Below the pieces are notes generated by a model, which saw only the letters and a list, made by a program, of their open reading frames with translations, ran no database searches and was not told the DNA's origin. This document shows, in pieces, positions 37,739 to 47,912 of a stretch of 64,000 nucleotides of DNA. Numbering within the stretch: position 1 is the stretch's first letter; each line of letters starts with the position of its first letter. Position numbers and translations under genes: made by a program. The DNA is from Pseudoalteromonas rubra (GTDB lineage Bacteria; Pseudomonadota; Gammaproteobacteria; Enterobacterales; Alteromonadaceae), in NCBI RefSeq assembly GCF_000967655.1, contig NZ_JXYA01000026.1, positions 1 to 64,000 of the forward strand. The letters run 5' to 3'.

Positions 37739-38546
37739 AATATTTACGCCTTTCCAGATCCGTTTCTGAAATTATTTTTGCCGATATTTCTTCGACTGAA
37801 AATTTAGTAGAATTTAAATACGCTATCTTATTTTTCTTAAACAACATTTCGACTTCACGAACTTCAATTCTACACTGGCGGATAGATGCATACCGCGAAT
37901 TTGCCATACGCTCTTGTCTGATAGCTGACAAGCGTTCTGGGTCTATCGTTAAGCCAAAAATTTTATGCTTAAAGGGCAATAAACATTTAGGTAACGCACC
38001 TTTTTCAAGGTCATCTTCTGTCATTGGGTAATTTGCCGCCTTAATGCCATATTGTAGCGCCAGGTATAAACTGGTTGGTGTCTTGCCGCTGCGACTTACG
38101 CCAACCAAAATGATATCGGCTTTTTCATAGTCCTTTACATTCGCGCCATCGTCATTGGCCAGCGCATAGTTAACTGCATCAATCCTGAAATCATATGTTG
38201 CCTCATGAATGCTGTGCGTTCTGTGTACTTTTGGCACAGGTGCAACTTTTAACTCCCTTTTTACGATTTCGCTCGAATAGGATAAAAAGTCGTAGCAAAC
38301 ACCATCAGACGACAAGATAATATCTGACAAAACAGGATTCACAAAAGTGAAAAAAACCAGCGGTTTTTCGCCGCTAGACTTTGCTGTTGAGTTAATTAAC
38401 TCTTTGATTTTTTGTGCCTTATCGACTGTTTCAACAAATGGTATTGTTTTATGATTAAAATCCACAGGAAACATAGATAAAGTCGCGTGGCCGAATACTT
38501 CTGATGTAATCGCCGTCCCGTCTGATATATAAAATGCAGTTCTCAT
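37737..38546 (-). CDS. ppsR: PEP synthase regulatory kinase/pyrophosphorylase
   Basis: A 269-residue DUF299-family bifunctional protein. It inactivates PEP synthase by ADP-dependent phosphorylation and reactivates it by Pi-dependent dephosphorylation. The N-terminus RTAFYISDGTAITSEVFGHA and the P-loop GVSRSGKTPTSLYLA are diagnostic, as is the basic C-terminal region RMANSRYASIRQCRIEV. It is divergent from its target ppsA (141 bases apart), the usual pairing. The assignment to PpsR rather than to a PPDK regulator follows from that neighbour. Confidence 0.95.
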   Translation of the reverse strand: MRTAFYISDGTAITSEVFGHATLSMFPVDFNHKTIPFVETVDKAQKIKELINSTAKSSGEKPLVFFTFVNPVLSDIILSSDGVCYDFLSYSSEIVKRELKVAPVPKVHRTHSIHEATYDFRIDAVNYALANDDGANVKDYEKADIILVGVSRSGKTPTSLYLALQYGIKAANYPMTEDDLEKGALPKCLLPFKHKIFGLTIDPERLSAIRQERMANSRYASIRQCRIEVREVEMLFKKNKIAYLNSTKFSVEEISAKIISETDLERRKY

Positions 38547-38687
38547 TTTAACCTTTAAATTACTTTTTTAGTATTTTTTCGCGTCGCGGTTTACGTCGCT
38601 ATGCTTTAAGTTGTAGAATGCCTTCGACCTATAGGAAGGTCAATTTTTCTCTCACATTAAATACAATTTGTTTTTGGAGACAGTTCC

Positions 38688-41063
38688 GTGCAAGACTACG
38701 TTCTCTGGTATCAAGAATTAGGTATGCAAGACGTACCTAGAGTTGGTGGTAAAAATGCTTCTCTGGGTGAAATGATATCTAACCTTGCCAATGCAGGTGT
38801 ACAAGTACCCGGTGGATTCGCAACAACGGCAGACGCCTTTAATGAATTCCTCGAGCAATCAGGCCTAAATGAGAAAATTCACACTATTCTCGATTCCCTC
38901 GATGTTGACGACGTCAACGAACTAGCCAAAGTCGGCGCCCAAATCCGCCAGTGGGTTATTGACACACCTTTCCAGCCAGAATTAGACCAAGCAATTCGCG
39001 ACGCCTATGCATCACTTCATGGTGATGACAACAACGATGTCTCCTTCGCAGTGCGTTCATCCGCCACAGCAGAAGATATGCCAGACGCCTCATTTGCAGG
39101 ACAACAAGAAACGTTCCTGAACGTAAAAGGGATAGATGCTGTGATGGTTGCCATCAAGCATGTATTTGCGTCTTTGTTCAACGACCGTGCGATTTCATAT
39201 CGAGTTCACCAGGGCTATGACCATCGTGGTGTTGCACTGTCAGCCGGCATTCAGCGCATGGTTCGCTCTGATAAGGCTTCTTCAGGCGTTATGTTTACTA
39301 TCGATACCGAATCAGGTTTCGAAGACGTAGTATTTGTTACCTCAAGCTATGGTCTTGGTGAAATGGTCGTTCAGGGTGCTGTTAACCCAGACGAATTTTA
39401 CGTTCACAAGCCAACACTGGCTAAAGGCTTACCAGCAGTTGTAAGACGTAACATCGGCTCCAAAGCCATTCAAATGGTTTATTCAAGCGATGAATCTCAC
39501 GGCAAGCAAGTTGAGATCGTTGATATGGAACCTGAGCTGTCTAACAAATTCTCTATCACAGACAGCGAAGTACAGGAACTAGCCAAACAAGCCGTTATCA
39601 TCGAAAAACACTATGGCCGCCCAATGGACATCGAATGGGCCAAAGATGGTAACGATGGCAAGCTGTACATTGTACAAGCGCGTCCAGAAACCGTTCGCTC
39701 AAACGAAGATGCTAACGTTATGGAGCGTTACCAGCTTAAAGAAAAGTCAGGCATCGTATGCGAAGGCCGTGCAATTGGCCACAAAATTGGCAGCGGTGTA
39801 GTACGCGTACTTAACTCCATCGACGAAATGGATAAAGTAGAGCAGGGCGACATTCTGGTTACCGACATGACAGACCCAGACTGGGAGCCTATCATGAAAC
39901 GTGCTGCTGCTATCGTTACTAACCGTGGTGGTCGTACTTGTCACGCTGCAATCATCGCACGCGAACTGGGTATTCCAGCGGTAGTTGGCTGTGGTAATGC
40001 AACAGATACCATCAAACATGGTGATGAAGTCACTGTTTCTTGCGCAGAGGGTGACACAGGTTATATCTACCAGGGTAAACTTGATTTTGAAGTAATTTCA
40101 TCGCGCATTGATTCAATGCCTGAAATTCCAATGAAAATCATGATGAACGTGGGTAACCCGGATCGCGCATTTGATTTTGCTAAACTACCTCATGCCGGCA
40201 TCGGACTTGCGCGCCTTGAATTCATTATCAACCGCATGATTGGTGTGCATCCAAAAGCACTGATTAACTTCGACACGCAATCTGCTGAGCTGCAAGCTGA
40301 AATAAAAGAAATCATCGCCGGTTATGAATCTCCGGTAGAATTCTATATTGCAAAGCTGGTTGAAGGTATTTCAACTCTGGGTGCGGCATTTGCACCAGAA
40401 CGTGTTATCGTTCGTATGTCTGACTTCAAGTCAAACGAATATGCCAACCTAGTAGGCGGCCAGCAGTACGAGCCGGAAGAAGAGAACCCAATGATTGGTT
40501 TCCGTGGCGCTTCTCGTTACATTTCAGAAGATTTCCGCGAGTGTTTTGCGCTTGAGTGTGAAGCAATCAAACGCGTGCGTAACCAAATGGGTCTGGAAAA
40601 CGTTGAGATTATGATCCCATTTGTGCGCACTCTTGAAGAAGCCGCACAAGTAATCCAATTGCTTGAAGAACACGGTCTTAAGCGTGGTGAAAATGGACTG
40701 AAAGTCATCATGATGTGTGAGCTTCCTTCAAACGCACTGTTGGCAGATGAATTCCTTGAGTATTTTGATGGCTTCTCAATCGGCTCAAACGATCTCACTC
40801 AGCTTACTCTAGGTCTTGACCGTGACTCAGGTCTGATCGCGCACCTGTTTGATGAACGTAACCCGGCTATTAAAAAGCTACTATCAATGGCAATTCAAAC
40901 CGCTAAAGCAAAAGGCAAATATGTTGGTATTTGTGGTCAGGGTCCTTCGGACCATGAAGATTTTGCAGCTTGGCTAGTAGAGCAAGGCATTGATTCAGTA
41001 TCGCTCAACCCAGATACAGTTCTGGAAACATGGTTATACCTTGCTGAGCAAAACAAAGCATAA
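38688..41063 (+). CDS. ppsA: Phosphoenolpyruvate synthase
   Basis: A 791-residue enzyme making PEP from pyruvate with ATP to AMP and phosphate, needed for gluconeogenesis from C3 and acetate-derived carbon. Three domains follow in order. The N-terminal ATP-grasp part has [11 protein letters not shown] and [20 protein letters not shown]. The swivelling phospho-His domain has [20 protein letters not shown], catalytic His in TCHAA. The C-terminal PEP/pyruvate barrel has [27 protein letters not shown] and the catalytic Cys region [12 protein letters not shown]. The start is GTG with GGAG upstream. It is paired with divergent ppsR and complements the glyoxylate shunt in this window. Confidence 0.97.
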   Translation: MQDYVLWYQELGMQDVPRVGGKNASLGEMISNLANAGVQVPGGFATTADAFNEFLEQSGLNEKIHTILDSLDVDDVNELAKVGAQIRQWVIDTPFQPELDQAIRDAYASLHGDDNNDVSFAVRSSATAEDMPDASFAGQQETFLNVKGIDAVMVAIKHVFASLFNDRAISYRVHQGYDHRGVALSAGIQRMVRSDKASSGVMFTIDTESGFEDVVFVTSSYGLGEMVVQGAVNPDEFYVHKPTLAKGLPAVVRRNIGSKAIQMVYSSDESHGKQVEIVDMEPELSNKFSITDSEVQELAKQAVIIEKHYGRPMDIEWAKDGNDGKLYIVQARPETVRSNEDANVMERYQLKEKSGIVCEGRAIGHKIGSGVVRVLNSIDEMDKVEQGDILVTDMTDPDWEPIMKRAAAIVTNRGGRTCHAAIIARELGIPAVVGCGNATDTIKHGDEVTVSCAEGDTGYIYQGKLDFEVISSRIDSMPEIPMKIMMNVGNPDRAFDFAKLPHAGIGLARLEFIINRMIGVHPKALINFDTQSAELQAEIKEIIAGYESPVEFYIAKLVEGISTLGAAFAPERVIVRMSDFKSNEYANLVGGQQYEPEEENPMIGFRGASRYISEDFRECFALECEAIKRVRNQMGLENVEIMIPFVRTLEEAAQVIQLLEEHGLKRGENGLKVIMMCELPSNALLADEFLEYFDGFSIGSNDLTQLTLGLDRDSGLIAHLFDERNPAIKKLLSMAIQTAKAKGKYVGICGQGPSDHEDFAAWLVEQGIDSVSLNPDTVLETWLYLAEQNKA

Positions 41064-41080
41064 GGCAACCTAAGATATAT

Positions 41081-41108
41081 AAAAGGCCTGTTTTAACAGG
41101 CCTTTTTT
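41081..41108 (+). terminator. Bidirectional terminator after ppsA
   Basis: AAGGCCTGTT-TT-AACAGGCCTT, a 10-bp perfect stem with A and T tracts on the two sides. It serves ppsA and the convergent PGPGW gene. Confidence 0.93.
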
Positions 41109-41117
41109 AATGCTCCA

Positions 41118-41324
41118 CTAACGAAGACGATGGTCGAGTTTAACGCACATATTTTTGAATGCAGTCTGCGTTTTCCTTAACCAATTTCTTGCCCAGGAAT
41201 AATTAACAGATAAGCAAAGTAATCCGCCAAGCAAGAAAATAACGGAAGGACCAGGCACAACGATAAACACCAGAGCCAATAAGGCACACATCACAGCTGT
41301 CAGGTTTAATAAAGTCTTCTTCAT
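41118..41324 (-). CDS. PGPGW-type small membrane protein
   Basis: A 68-residue membrane protein with two hydrophobic segments (LTAVMCALLALVFIVVPGPS and VIFLLGGLLCLSV) around the VPGPS turn. WARNWLRK follows the second segment. This is the pattern of the PGPGW family of putative inner-membrane proteins, whose function is unknown. The final W of the family motif is replaced here (PGPSV). It is convergent with ppsA and shares its terminator. Confidence 0.8.
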   Translation of the reverse strand: MKKTLLNLTAVMCALLALVFIVVPGPSVIFLLGGLLCLSVNYSWARNWLRKTQTAFKNMCVKLDHRLR

Positions 41325-41470
41325 ACGTATCTCACTTTTATCGTTTCATATAAAGCCTACTCTAAATTCGGTTCCTAAGCTTTTTCAAAATGTAACAAAA
41401 CGAAAAATTCCGGATTTGTAATGCCACTCAACATGGTACAATAACCACAAAGCAATAATTTATTACCGTC

Positions 41471-44400
41471 ATGATTGCCGAAATTACCCAGCAGGATTCT
41501 GCCAACACGTTACTAAACGACTATATAAAAAAGATTACCGGTCAGGGGTTTAGTGGAGATACCGACACAAGCTATGCTACCCGAATAGTTACGGCTACAG
41601 ATAACAGTATTTACCAAGAGATCCCTCAGGCTGTTATTTATCCAAAATGCTCCAAAGATGTTCAGGTAGCAATGCAGGTTGCATCTCTGGATCCATTTCT
41701 GTCTTTAAGTTTTGGCCCACGAGGTGGCGGAACTGGTACAAATGGTCAGTCACTGACTCCCGGTATTGTTGTGGATTTATCACGCTACATGCGTGAAATC
41801 ATCGAAATCAATGAAGAAGAAGGCTGGGTCAGAGTACAAGCCGGCGTGATAAAAGATCAGCTTAATGATTTTTTAAGACCCTATGGTTACTTTTTTGCTC
41901 CCGATCTGTCTACCAGTAACCGTGCAACGATAGGCGGAATGATCAATACGGATGCCTCTGGCCAAGGGTCACTTGTCTATGGAAAAACTAGCGATCATGT
42001 TCTTGAATTAAAAACCATTCTTGTGGATGGCACGGAACTAAACACCTGCAAACTTGAGTTAGAAAAAGCACAAGTCCTTGCCGAACAAACCAATCGAGTT
42101 GGCGAAATTTATAATGTTGTATTAAACAGTTGCAGAGACAATCGTGCGCTGGTGCTTGAAAAATTCCCAAGACTGAATCGATTCCTGACGGGTTACGATC
42201 TGGAAAATGTCTTCGACAACGACATGACAACCTTTGATCTGAGCAGAGTGATCACAGGTTCGGAAGGCTCTTTAGGCATAGTGACAGAAGCGAAGTTAAA
42301 CGTTACTCGTATCCAACCATTTAAAACCCTCATAAATATAAAATACGACTCGTTTGAATCGGCACTCAGAAATTCTCCATTTTTAGTCGCGGCCAATGCG
42401 ACATCTGTAGAAACGGTCGACAGTAAAGTTCTTAACCTGGCAAAACAAGATGTTATCTGGCATTCAGTATCGGACTTAATCCCAGATGTTCCGGGCGTTG
42501 ATGTTCAGGGACTCAACATGGTTGAGTTCAATAGTGAAACCCCGGAAGAAATTGAAGGTAAAGTCACGTCGCTATGTGATCAGCTTGACCAGCTGATAGC
42601 AAACAAAGAAGCCGGCGTCGTAGGATACCAGCTCACCAATGACAAGTCAGATATTCTGAAAATATACGCGATGCGGAAAAAGGCCGTCGGTCTGCTGGGC
42701 AATACAAAAGGCAAGCAAAAGCCGCTGGCGTTTGCCGAAGATACCGCAGTACCGCCAGAAAATTTAGCAGACTTTATATTAGAGTTCCGTGAGTTGTTAG
42801 ACAGTAAAGGATTGCACTACGGTATGTTCGGTCACGTTGATGCAGGCGTACTACATGTTCGTCCGGCCTTGGATATGTGTGACCCAGAACAGGAAAAGTT
42901 ACTGAGAGAAATTTCAGATCAGGTGGTTGCGCTTACGGCTAAGTATCGCGGCTTAATGTGGGGCGAACATGGTAAAGGCTATCGTAGTGAATACGGCCCA
43001 GCATTTTTTGGTGATGCACTTTTTACTGAACTCAGAAAAATAAAAACCATATTCGACAAAAGCAACCGCCTTAATCCTGGAAAAATTTGTACGCCGCTAG
43101 AAAGTGCAGATAGTCTTGTCAGTGTGGATGACCAAAAACGCGCTTGGTTTGATAAGTCGATCAATATTCAAGTACGCGAGAGTTTTGAAAACGCGATGAA
43201 TTGTAATGGTAATGGATTGTGCTTTAACTACGACCAAGACTCACCAATGTGTCCTTCATACAAAGTGACAAAAGATCGCCGTCACTCACCGAAAGGACGC
43301 GCTTCTTTAATACGCGAATGGTTCCGTTTGCAAGAAGAGCAGGGCGTTGATCTGTTGGCAACGGAAAAAACACTCATAGAAAAAGAAAATGATACCACCT
43401 GGTGGGAACGTTTTAGAAATACGCAGAAAAAGCAAAAAGGCTTTTATGATTTTTCGAACGAAGTGAAAGAGTCAATGGACGAGTGTCTGGCTTGTAAAGC
43501 GTGTACTACGGCATGTCCAATCAAGGTTGACGTACCGAGTTTTCGGGCGAGATTTTTGAATCTTTACTATAGCAAATACAACCGGCCGCTAAAGGATCAC
43601 CTTGTAGCTGGCGTCGAGAAAACAACTCCCCTGATGGCCAAGGTACCAAGATTAACCAACTTTTTCGTTAATCTTCCACCGGTCAAATCAGCTTTGAAAA
43701 ATATTGTTGGCTACGTTGATACACCAAAGCTCAGTGTGCCGGCGTTAGCTTCACGAGTTAACAGTGCACAGATGTATGACGAAGCTCAATTTGCAAAGCT
43801 ATCTAAAGAAGAAATGTCCGATATTGTTTTTATCGTGCAGGATCCCTTTACCAGTTACTATGAAGCAGAGTTGGTTGAATCGTTTATCACTCTGATCAGC
43901 AAACTAGGTAACAAGCCGATATTATTGCCATTTGTACCTAATGGTAAAGCACAACATGTGAAAGGCTTTCTGAAGGAATTTAAATCCACAGCATCTTCGG
44001 CCAATGAATTTCTTTCTCGCATCGCGAGTTATGAGAGACCGATGGTTGGTTTGGATGCCTCGTTAGTACTTTGCTACAGAGACGAATACCTCAAAATACT
44101 TAATAAAGATCAACTAGATTTTCAGGTTCAGCTTGCGCATGAATGGCTCGCAACACAAGACTGGAACTCGATAGGGCGGATAGAAAGCCACGAGTCGGTT
44201 AAGTTACTGAGTCACTGTACTGAAACCAGTGCGATGCCGCAAAGCAAAAATGTCTGGAGCCAGATATTCAGTAACCTAGGAATAGAATTGAATACGCCAG
44301 CGACAGGGTGTTGCGGCATGGCTGGAACGTATGGACACGAAACGGATCATCAGGAGAATTCAAGAAACCTGTATGAAATGTCTTGGCAGCACCATACTAA

Positions 44401-44515
44401 AAATATGGCCAGTGAAACTATCTTGGCGACCGGCTTTTCATGCCGCTGCCAGGTGAAGCGTTACGAAGATCAAAAGCCAATGCACCCGATTGAGTTCATT
44501 GCTAAAAATATTTAG
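41471..44515 (+). CDS. ydiJ: YdiJ-type FAD-linked oxidoreductase with Fe-S domain (D-2-hydroxyglutarate dehydrogenase family)
   Basis: A 1014-residue flavoprotein. The N-terminal PCMH-type FAD domain spans about 50-290 (SFGPRGGGTGTNGQSL, ATIGGMINTDASGQGSLVYGK, GSEGSLGIVTEAKL). The FAD-oxidase C domain ends near 530 (HVDAGVLHVRPALD, WGEHGKGYRSE). Two 4Fe-4S Cys clusters follow (CNGNGLCFNYDQDSPMCPSY and DECLACKACTTACPIKV). The C-terminal CCG-type domain has GCCGMAGTYGHE. In E. coli YdiJ oxidises D-2-hydroxyglutarate; that activity is inferred here. No Shine-Dalgarno is strong before ATG 41471, but the FAD domain starts soon after. Confidence 0.9.
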   Translation: MIAEITQQDSANTLLNDYIKKITGQGFSGDTDTSYATRIVTATDNSIYQEIPQAVIYPKCSKDVQVAMQVASLDPFLSLSFGPRGGGTGTNGQSLTPGIVVDLSRYMREIIEINEEEGWVRVQAGVIKDQLNDFLRPYGYFFAPDLSTSNRATIGGMINTDASGQGSLVYGKTSDHVLELKTILVDGTELNTCKLELEKAQVLAEQTNRVGEIYNVVLNSCRDNRALVLEKFPRLNRFLTGYDLENVFDNDMTTFDLSRVITGSEGSLGIVTEAKLNVTRIQPFKTLINIKYDSFESALRNSPFLVAANATSVETVDSKVLNLAKQDVIWHSVSDLIPDVPGVDVQGLNMVEFNSETPEEIEGKVTSLCDQLDQLIANKEAGVVGYQLTNDKSDILKIYAMRKKAVGLLGNTKGKQKPLAFAEDTAVPPENLADFILEFRELLDSKGLHYGMFGHVDAGVLHVRPALDMCDPEQEKLLREISDQVVALTAKYRGLMWGEHGKGYRSEYGPAFFGDALFTELRKIKTIFDKSNRLNPGKICTPLESADSLVSVDDQKRAWFDKSINIQVRESFENAMNCNGNGLCFNYDQDSPMCPSYKVTKDRRHSPKGRASLIREWFRLQEEQGVDLLATEKTLIEKENDTTWWERFRNTQKKQKGFYDFSNEVKESMDECLACKACTTACPIKVDVPSFRARFLNLYYSKYNRPLKDHLVAGVEKTTPLMAKVPRLTNFFVNLPPVKSALKNIVGYVDTPKLSVPALASRVNSAQMYDEAQFAKLSKEEMSDIVFIVQDPFTSYYEAELVESFITLISKLGNKPILLPFVPNGKAQHVKGFLKEFKSTASSANEFLSRIASYERPMVGLDASLVLCYRDEYLKILNKDQLDFQVQLAHEWLATQDWNSIGRIESHESVKLLSHCTETSAMPQSKNVWSQIFSNLGIELNTPATGCCGMAGTYGHETDHQENSRNLYEMSWQHHTKNMASETILATGFSCRCQVKRYEDQKPMHPIEFIAKNI

Positions 44516-44698
44516 ATAAGTCTGCAGCGACGTATTTTCGCGTCGCTGCTTTACAATTCCCTACAACTCATCTAACCACCCCTAAAAATACTCAATTTAA
44601 CATAACTACTTATTCGCCCAATTCCGGGATTCTTCTGGTAATATTTTGTTGACTGCTGCCACAGATGCTAAGTTGGCCATTGTTTGTTAAAATTGTAA

Positions 44699-44707
44699 GA
44701 TGTGTTC
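44699..44707 (+). repeat. Outlying Ter-like site
   Basis: GATGTGTTC in the context TAAGATGTGTTCTTTG, same orientation as the main array but 11.5 kb to its right. Confidence 0.68.
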
Positions 44708-44748
44708 TTTGTTAGTTTTCTTACAGAGTTCCCTTATGAACTTGGTAA

Positions 44749-45051
44749 GGAGCATTTTCCAGGATCTCTCGTAATGTGCTGACTGTATTTGGCGGTAACT
44801 ATACGAGTATTTCAGGGGCAGGCAGGTAGCTAAATGTAGGTAGCGATACTGTTTTCAGAAATGCGACTTTTGAAAATACAACAATTCAAGCTATGGCTAC
44901 TTGTTACAATTGTACATTCAGAAGGGTGGTCAAACTTGGCCATAAGACCAAAATATATAATAGCGAATTTGACAATGTTTCAATTAATACGCATCTGAAT
45001 AATCGATTAGAGATACATCATTCTAATATCAATAATATCTTCGATAGTTAA
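44749..45051 (+). pseudogene. Beta-helix (surface or tail-like) protein fragment
   Basis: One frame reads VLTVFGGNYTSISGAG, an amber TAG at 44827-44829, then VGSDTVFRNATFENTTIQA and KIYNSEFDNVSINTHLN to a TAA at 45049. The regular N/T/S-rich turns (VFRNATFENTTI, KIYNSEFDNVSI) are typical of right-handed beta-helix proteins such as tail spikes or adhesins. The start is missing and the frame is interrupted, so it is a remnant. Confidence 0.5.
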
Positions 45052-45431
45052 TGACGGACACATATATAAAATTACCGAAAGTAAAATTAAATATACTATG
45101 CTTAAAGCTCGATAGCAATCAACTGTTGCTCACCAAGCTGGTGCGCTTGATACATCAAATTGGGAGGCCTCATAATTGGGCCACCCCCAGCGCCAGTTAA
45201 GCACTTGTTATAAATATTAAAGCCTAAATTCACATGTAGTAATCAAACCTTCAGGTGACTCTCTGGAGTCTAATTTGCTTACATGTCTAAAAAGCCACTT
45301 TTGAAGTGCATTCTCGCATTGTTTGAAAAAGTTTCTGTTCTCATAACTTACCGCTCTTATATCTGCCTGGTGACTAACTTAGCTACTAAAAAACTCCATC
45401 GCCGACCTGACTGTTCACGCCTATTTTGTAT

Positions 45432-45440
45432 GATGTGTTC
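45432..45440 (+). repeat. Outlying Ter-like site near the recombinase
   Basis: GATGTGTTC in the context TGTATGATGTGTTCTTTGA, same orientation as the array, 29 bases beyond the stop of the recombinase gene. Confidence 0.72.
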
Positions 45441-45468
45441 TTTGAGCTTGAAAACTTCAAGTGACTCC

Positions 45469-46677
45469 TTAAAGTTTTCTCTTGATCCCTGATTTGGCTC
45501 GTTCTTTGATGTTTGTTTGAATATATATCTGATCGGTCGTCGCGATTTTTGAGTGGCCCAGATCTTCAGATAAATGTTTTAACGGTCTATGCTGTGCATC
45601 GTGTGTTGCACCGGTGTGCCTTAACCAGTGTGATGTCGCAGCCTGCAAGTTTTCGGATTCTTCCACAAAGCCATCTTCATTGAGTTTTTTAATGGCCAGA
45701 TCGAAACTTTCCTGAACAATACGGCGTATCTGTCTGACATTCATTCCGCCGCTGCCTCGTAATTTGTGAATGATGGGGTGTGGTTCATCAACCCGGGGCA
45801 GGGACGTCAGCCCGCGACTGAGGCGATAACGCTTCAGATAGTCAATAAAGTCCTCGCTTAATGTCACGTCGCGCAGTTTATTTCCCTTACCCATAATGCG
45901 CAAAAACCAAAACCCGTCCTGATCTTGCCAGAAATGGCTCATAACAGGTGCCCACTGTGGTCTGTCGGAAAGCTCCGAAATCCGTAAGTAAAGACCTTTT
46001 AAACAGGCGAGGGTAAACAAGTTTCGCTCAAGTTTGGGGTCCTTCTCACAACGGTCTTTAGTTACGCCAAAAACGTATTCCCACTGCAAGTCACTTAACG
46101 TATCTGGCAGTTTAATTTGGGATTGAACAACCAGGTAGGGGCAATTCTTTTTCACCACAGGCACAAAATTGGCGAAGGTTTTTTCCTCTAATATTGCGAA
46201 TTTATAAAACACATTTAAGGCTGTGAACATAGATGCTAGTGTTTGCTGACTAACCCCATTAGCCTTATGAACAAAGGGGCGCCAGTTAGGGTTCACACGT
46301 CTGAAGCCATTACTGTCTTTAAATCGCCATTGTACAGAGGCGGCCACCCAGTCATCGCTTGTTTCTACAACAAACTCAACATACGCCTCTATGTCTTCGC
46401 GTTTTAACTCGAACACAGATGTTTTTTGGACACACCAGGCCCAAAGATAAAAGCGCTCTATTTCATTGCGAAACCGGTTAAACGTGGCCTCCGATTTGCG
46501 TCCATACACATACAAAAACTGATAAAGGAACGCCAATTCATCTTTGCACTTTTGCGGTTCGAAGACCTCATCCTGCATAAATTGCGCGATATCAGGGTAT
46601 TCAGTCGCAAGCGTGTTATCTTCAAGGTGCGCAACTAAGTACCTGAGTTGCTTTAGTGTATCAACGAGTGGCGTCAT
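45469..46677 (-). CDS. Tyrosine recombinase / integrase
   Basis: A 402-residue site-specific recombinase. The N-terminal part (about 50-190) is a SAM-like core-binding domain (TFNRFRNEIERFYLWAWCV). The catalytic domain (about 205-400) shows the family residues: Arg in LYLRISELSD, Lys in IMGKGNKLRDVTL, the HxxR box in SHWLRHTGATHD, His in LGHSKIATTDQIYIQ and the nucleophile Tyr in the same stretch. It resembles plasmid and integron-type tyrosine recombinases rather than XerC/D, being longer with an inserted N-terminal segment. No phage genes or att repeats are seen. The location beside the Ter region suggests a role in dimer resolution or an old insertion; this is inference. Confidence 0.9.
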   Translation of the reverse strand: MTPLVDTLKQLRYLVAHLEDNTLATEYPDIAQFMQDEVFEPQKCKDELAFLYQFLYVYGRKSEATFNRFRNEIERFYLWAWCVQKTSVFELKREDIEAYVEFVVETSDDWVAASVQWRFKDSNGFRRVNPNWRPFVHKANGVSQQTLASMFTALNVFYKFAILEEKTFANFVPVVKKNCPYLVVQSQIKLPDTLSDLQWEYVFGVTKDRCEKDPKLERNLFTLACLKGLYLRISELSDRPQWAPVMSHFWQDQDGFWFLRIMGKGNKLRDVTLSEDFIDYLKRYRLSRGLTSLPRVDEPHPIIHKLRGSGGMNVRQIRRIVQESFDLAIKKLNEDGFVEESENLQAATSHWLRHTGATHDAQHRPLKHLSEDLGHSKIATTDQIYIQTNIKERAKSGIKRKL

Positions 46678-46785
46678 AAGGTGTATAACACTGATTATTT
46701 AAACAGTGGTTTATTCTGACCTATGCACCCTTAGAATGCAACGGCCAGACTTCAGTAAAGCGAGAAAACACGTCAATCTCAGCCG

Positions 46786-47637
46786 TTATTTCTCTGCAGC
46801 GGTATCCTCGCATCCTCTGGCGTACTCAAAAATGATGAACAGGTTACAGATAAACCATAAGTCCTTGATGATAAATAGGCCCAAGCCATCTATTAAGGTT
46901 GTATCGGCGAAACCGCCCTGAGCCGAAAACAAAAATGTCTGGGTCATAATGAACACAGCACCGGTAGCTGCTATTCCCAAAAGTACTATATAGCGCTTTC
47001 TAAGCCAGATCCCGACACCGAGTAGAATCGCAAAAACAAGGTCGTATATACCAATCAAGTCAGACGCCGTTTGTACGCTAAACAAGGTATATAGCCAGGA
47101 CATAAACGGCGAAGTCTCAACCAAAGGGACTATTGCTTTGGCTTCTAGCTCGAGAAATTTCATACCACCTATCCAGAACAACACAATAGCGACTGGAATA
47201 TAATTCATCAGTGCATGTGTACGCTCAGTGAAGCGAGTTCCAAAACACAGATAAAATGCCAGTGGCAAAAGTGCAAAATACTTGATGATACCCTGACCAG
47301 AACCAATAACGGGAAATCCGCCATGCTCAGCTATCCAACGGCCAGAATCAAATAAGGTTAAAAGCATAATGGCACTCAGCAGTATGAGCAGGCCAAACTG
47401 AGGTCTGCGAAGCGCTGAGAGATAGGGCGCGGCTGCCAGCGTTATTCCGGTCAGCAAACAGAACCCTCCCCAAAATAACCCCAGGCTTTTAGACGAATAC
47501 ATACCTGTCATTGAGTAAAAGCCAAATGCATTTTCAATATAACGGGTGTGTCCGCCAAGGATAAAAGAGCTGCCGATAACAATCAGGGTTACAGCCAGGA
47601 TATAGGTAATTATTTTATGGTTAGTTGAGTGAGACAT
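46786..47637 (-). CDS. DUF417 (YkgB-like) membrane protein
   Basis: A 283-residue inner-membrane protein with about eight hydrophobic segments. The second half fits DUF417: LMNYIPVAIVLFWIGGMKFLELEAKAIVPLVETSPFM. That family includes RclC of the E. coli reactive-chlorine response, about 190 residues, so this protein has about 90 extra N-terminal residues with additional membrane segments. GGGA precedes the ATG. It is a single gene between the recombinase and the S8 protease. A role in oxidative stress is only suggested by the family. Confidence 0.85.
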   Translation of the reverse strand: MSHSTNHKIITYILAVTLIVIGSSFILGGHTRYIENAFGFYSMTGMYSSKSLGLFWGGFCLLTGITLAAAPYLSALRRPQFGLLILLSAIMLLTLFDSGRWIAEHGGFPVIGSGQGIIKYFALLPLAFYLCFGTRFTERTHALMNYIPVAIVLFWIGGMKFLELEAKAIVPLVETSPFMSWLYTLFSVQTASDLIGIYDLVFAILLGVGIWLRKRYIVLLGIAATGAVFIMTQTFLFSAQGGFADTTLIDGLGLFIIKDLWFICNLFIIFEYARGCEDTAAEK

Positions 47638-47821
47638 CGTTTTCCCAAAATAGTCAGTGTCCCTAGAAGACCGGTAAAACTAAACTTTATTTCACAGTAA
47701 TTTTTAGTTTTCTGACACAAGGGTGATGCAAAATCAGTTTATAGCGTTAGTCTGCATTTTTTGTGAAAAACCAAGTGAGACATTACGCTTGTCAAACCAT
47801 AACTTTAGAATTTTAGATACA

Positions 47822-47855
47822 GGGCAACACCTTTTGAATCAAAATCGTGTTGCCC
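47822..47855. other. Inverted repeat downstream of the S8 protease gene
   Basis: GGGCAACAC / GTGTTGCCC arms, 9 bp, with a 16-base loop, about 60 bases beyond the protease stop. There is no T tract; it may stabilise the 3' end or terminate weakly. Confidence 0.4.
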
Positions 47856-47912
47856 CGGTTGGTTCATTGTCACTTTAAGTTGCTTGTAAACAATACAGCT
47901 TAAAGTTATACC

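Larger units (their letters stand above)
44516..45468. other. Gap of 950 bp with remnants and two Ter-like sites
   Basis: Between ydiJ and the recombinase gene. It contains Ter-like sites at 44699 and 45432 and a broken beta-helix gene (44749-45051). No intact gene is supported; the small frame at 45283-45492 has no ribosome site and overlaps the recombinase end. Confidence 0.5.

Noticed and set aside
45283-45492. 69-residue plus-strand ORF
   Set aside because: Overlaps a Ter-like site and the recombinase end, with no start signal.
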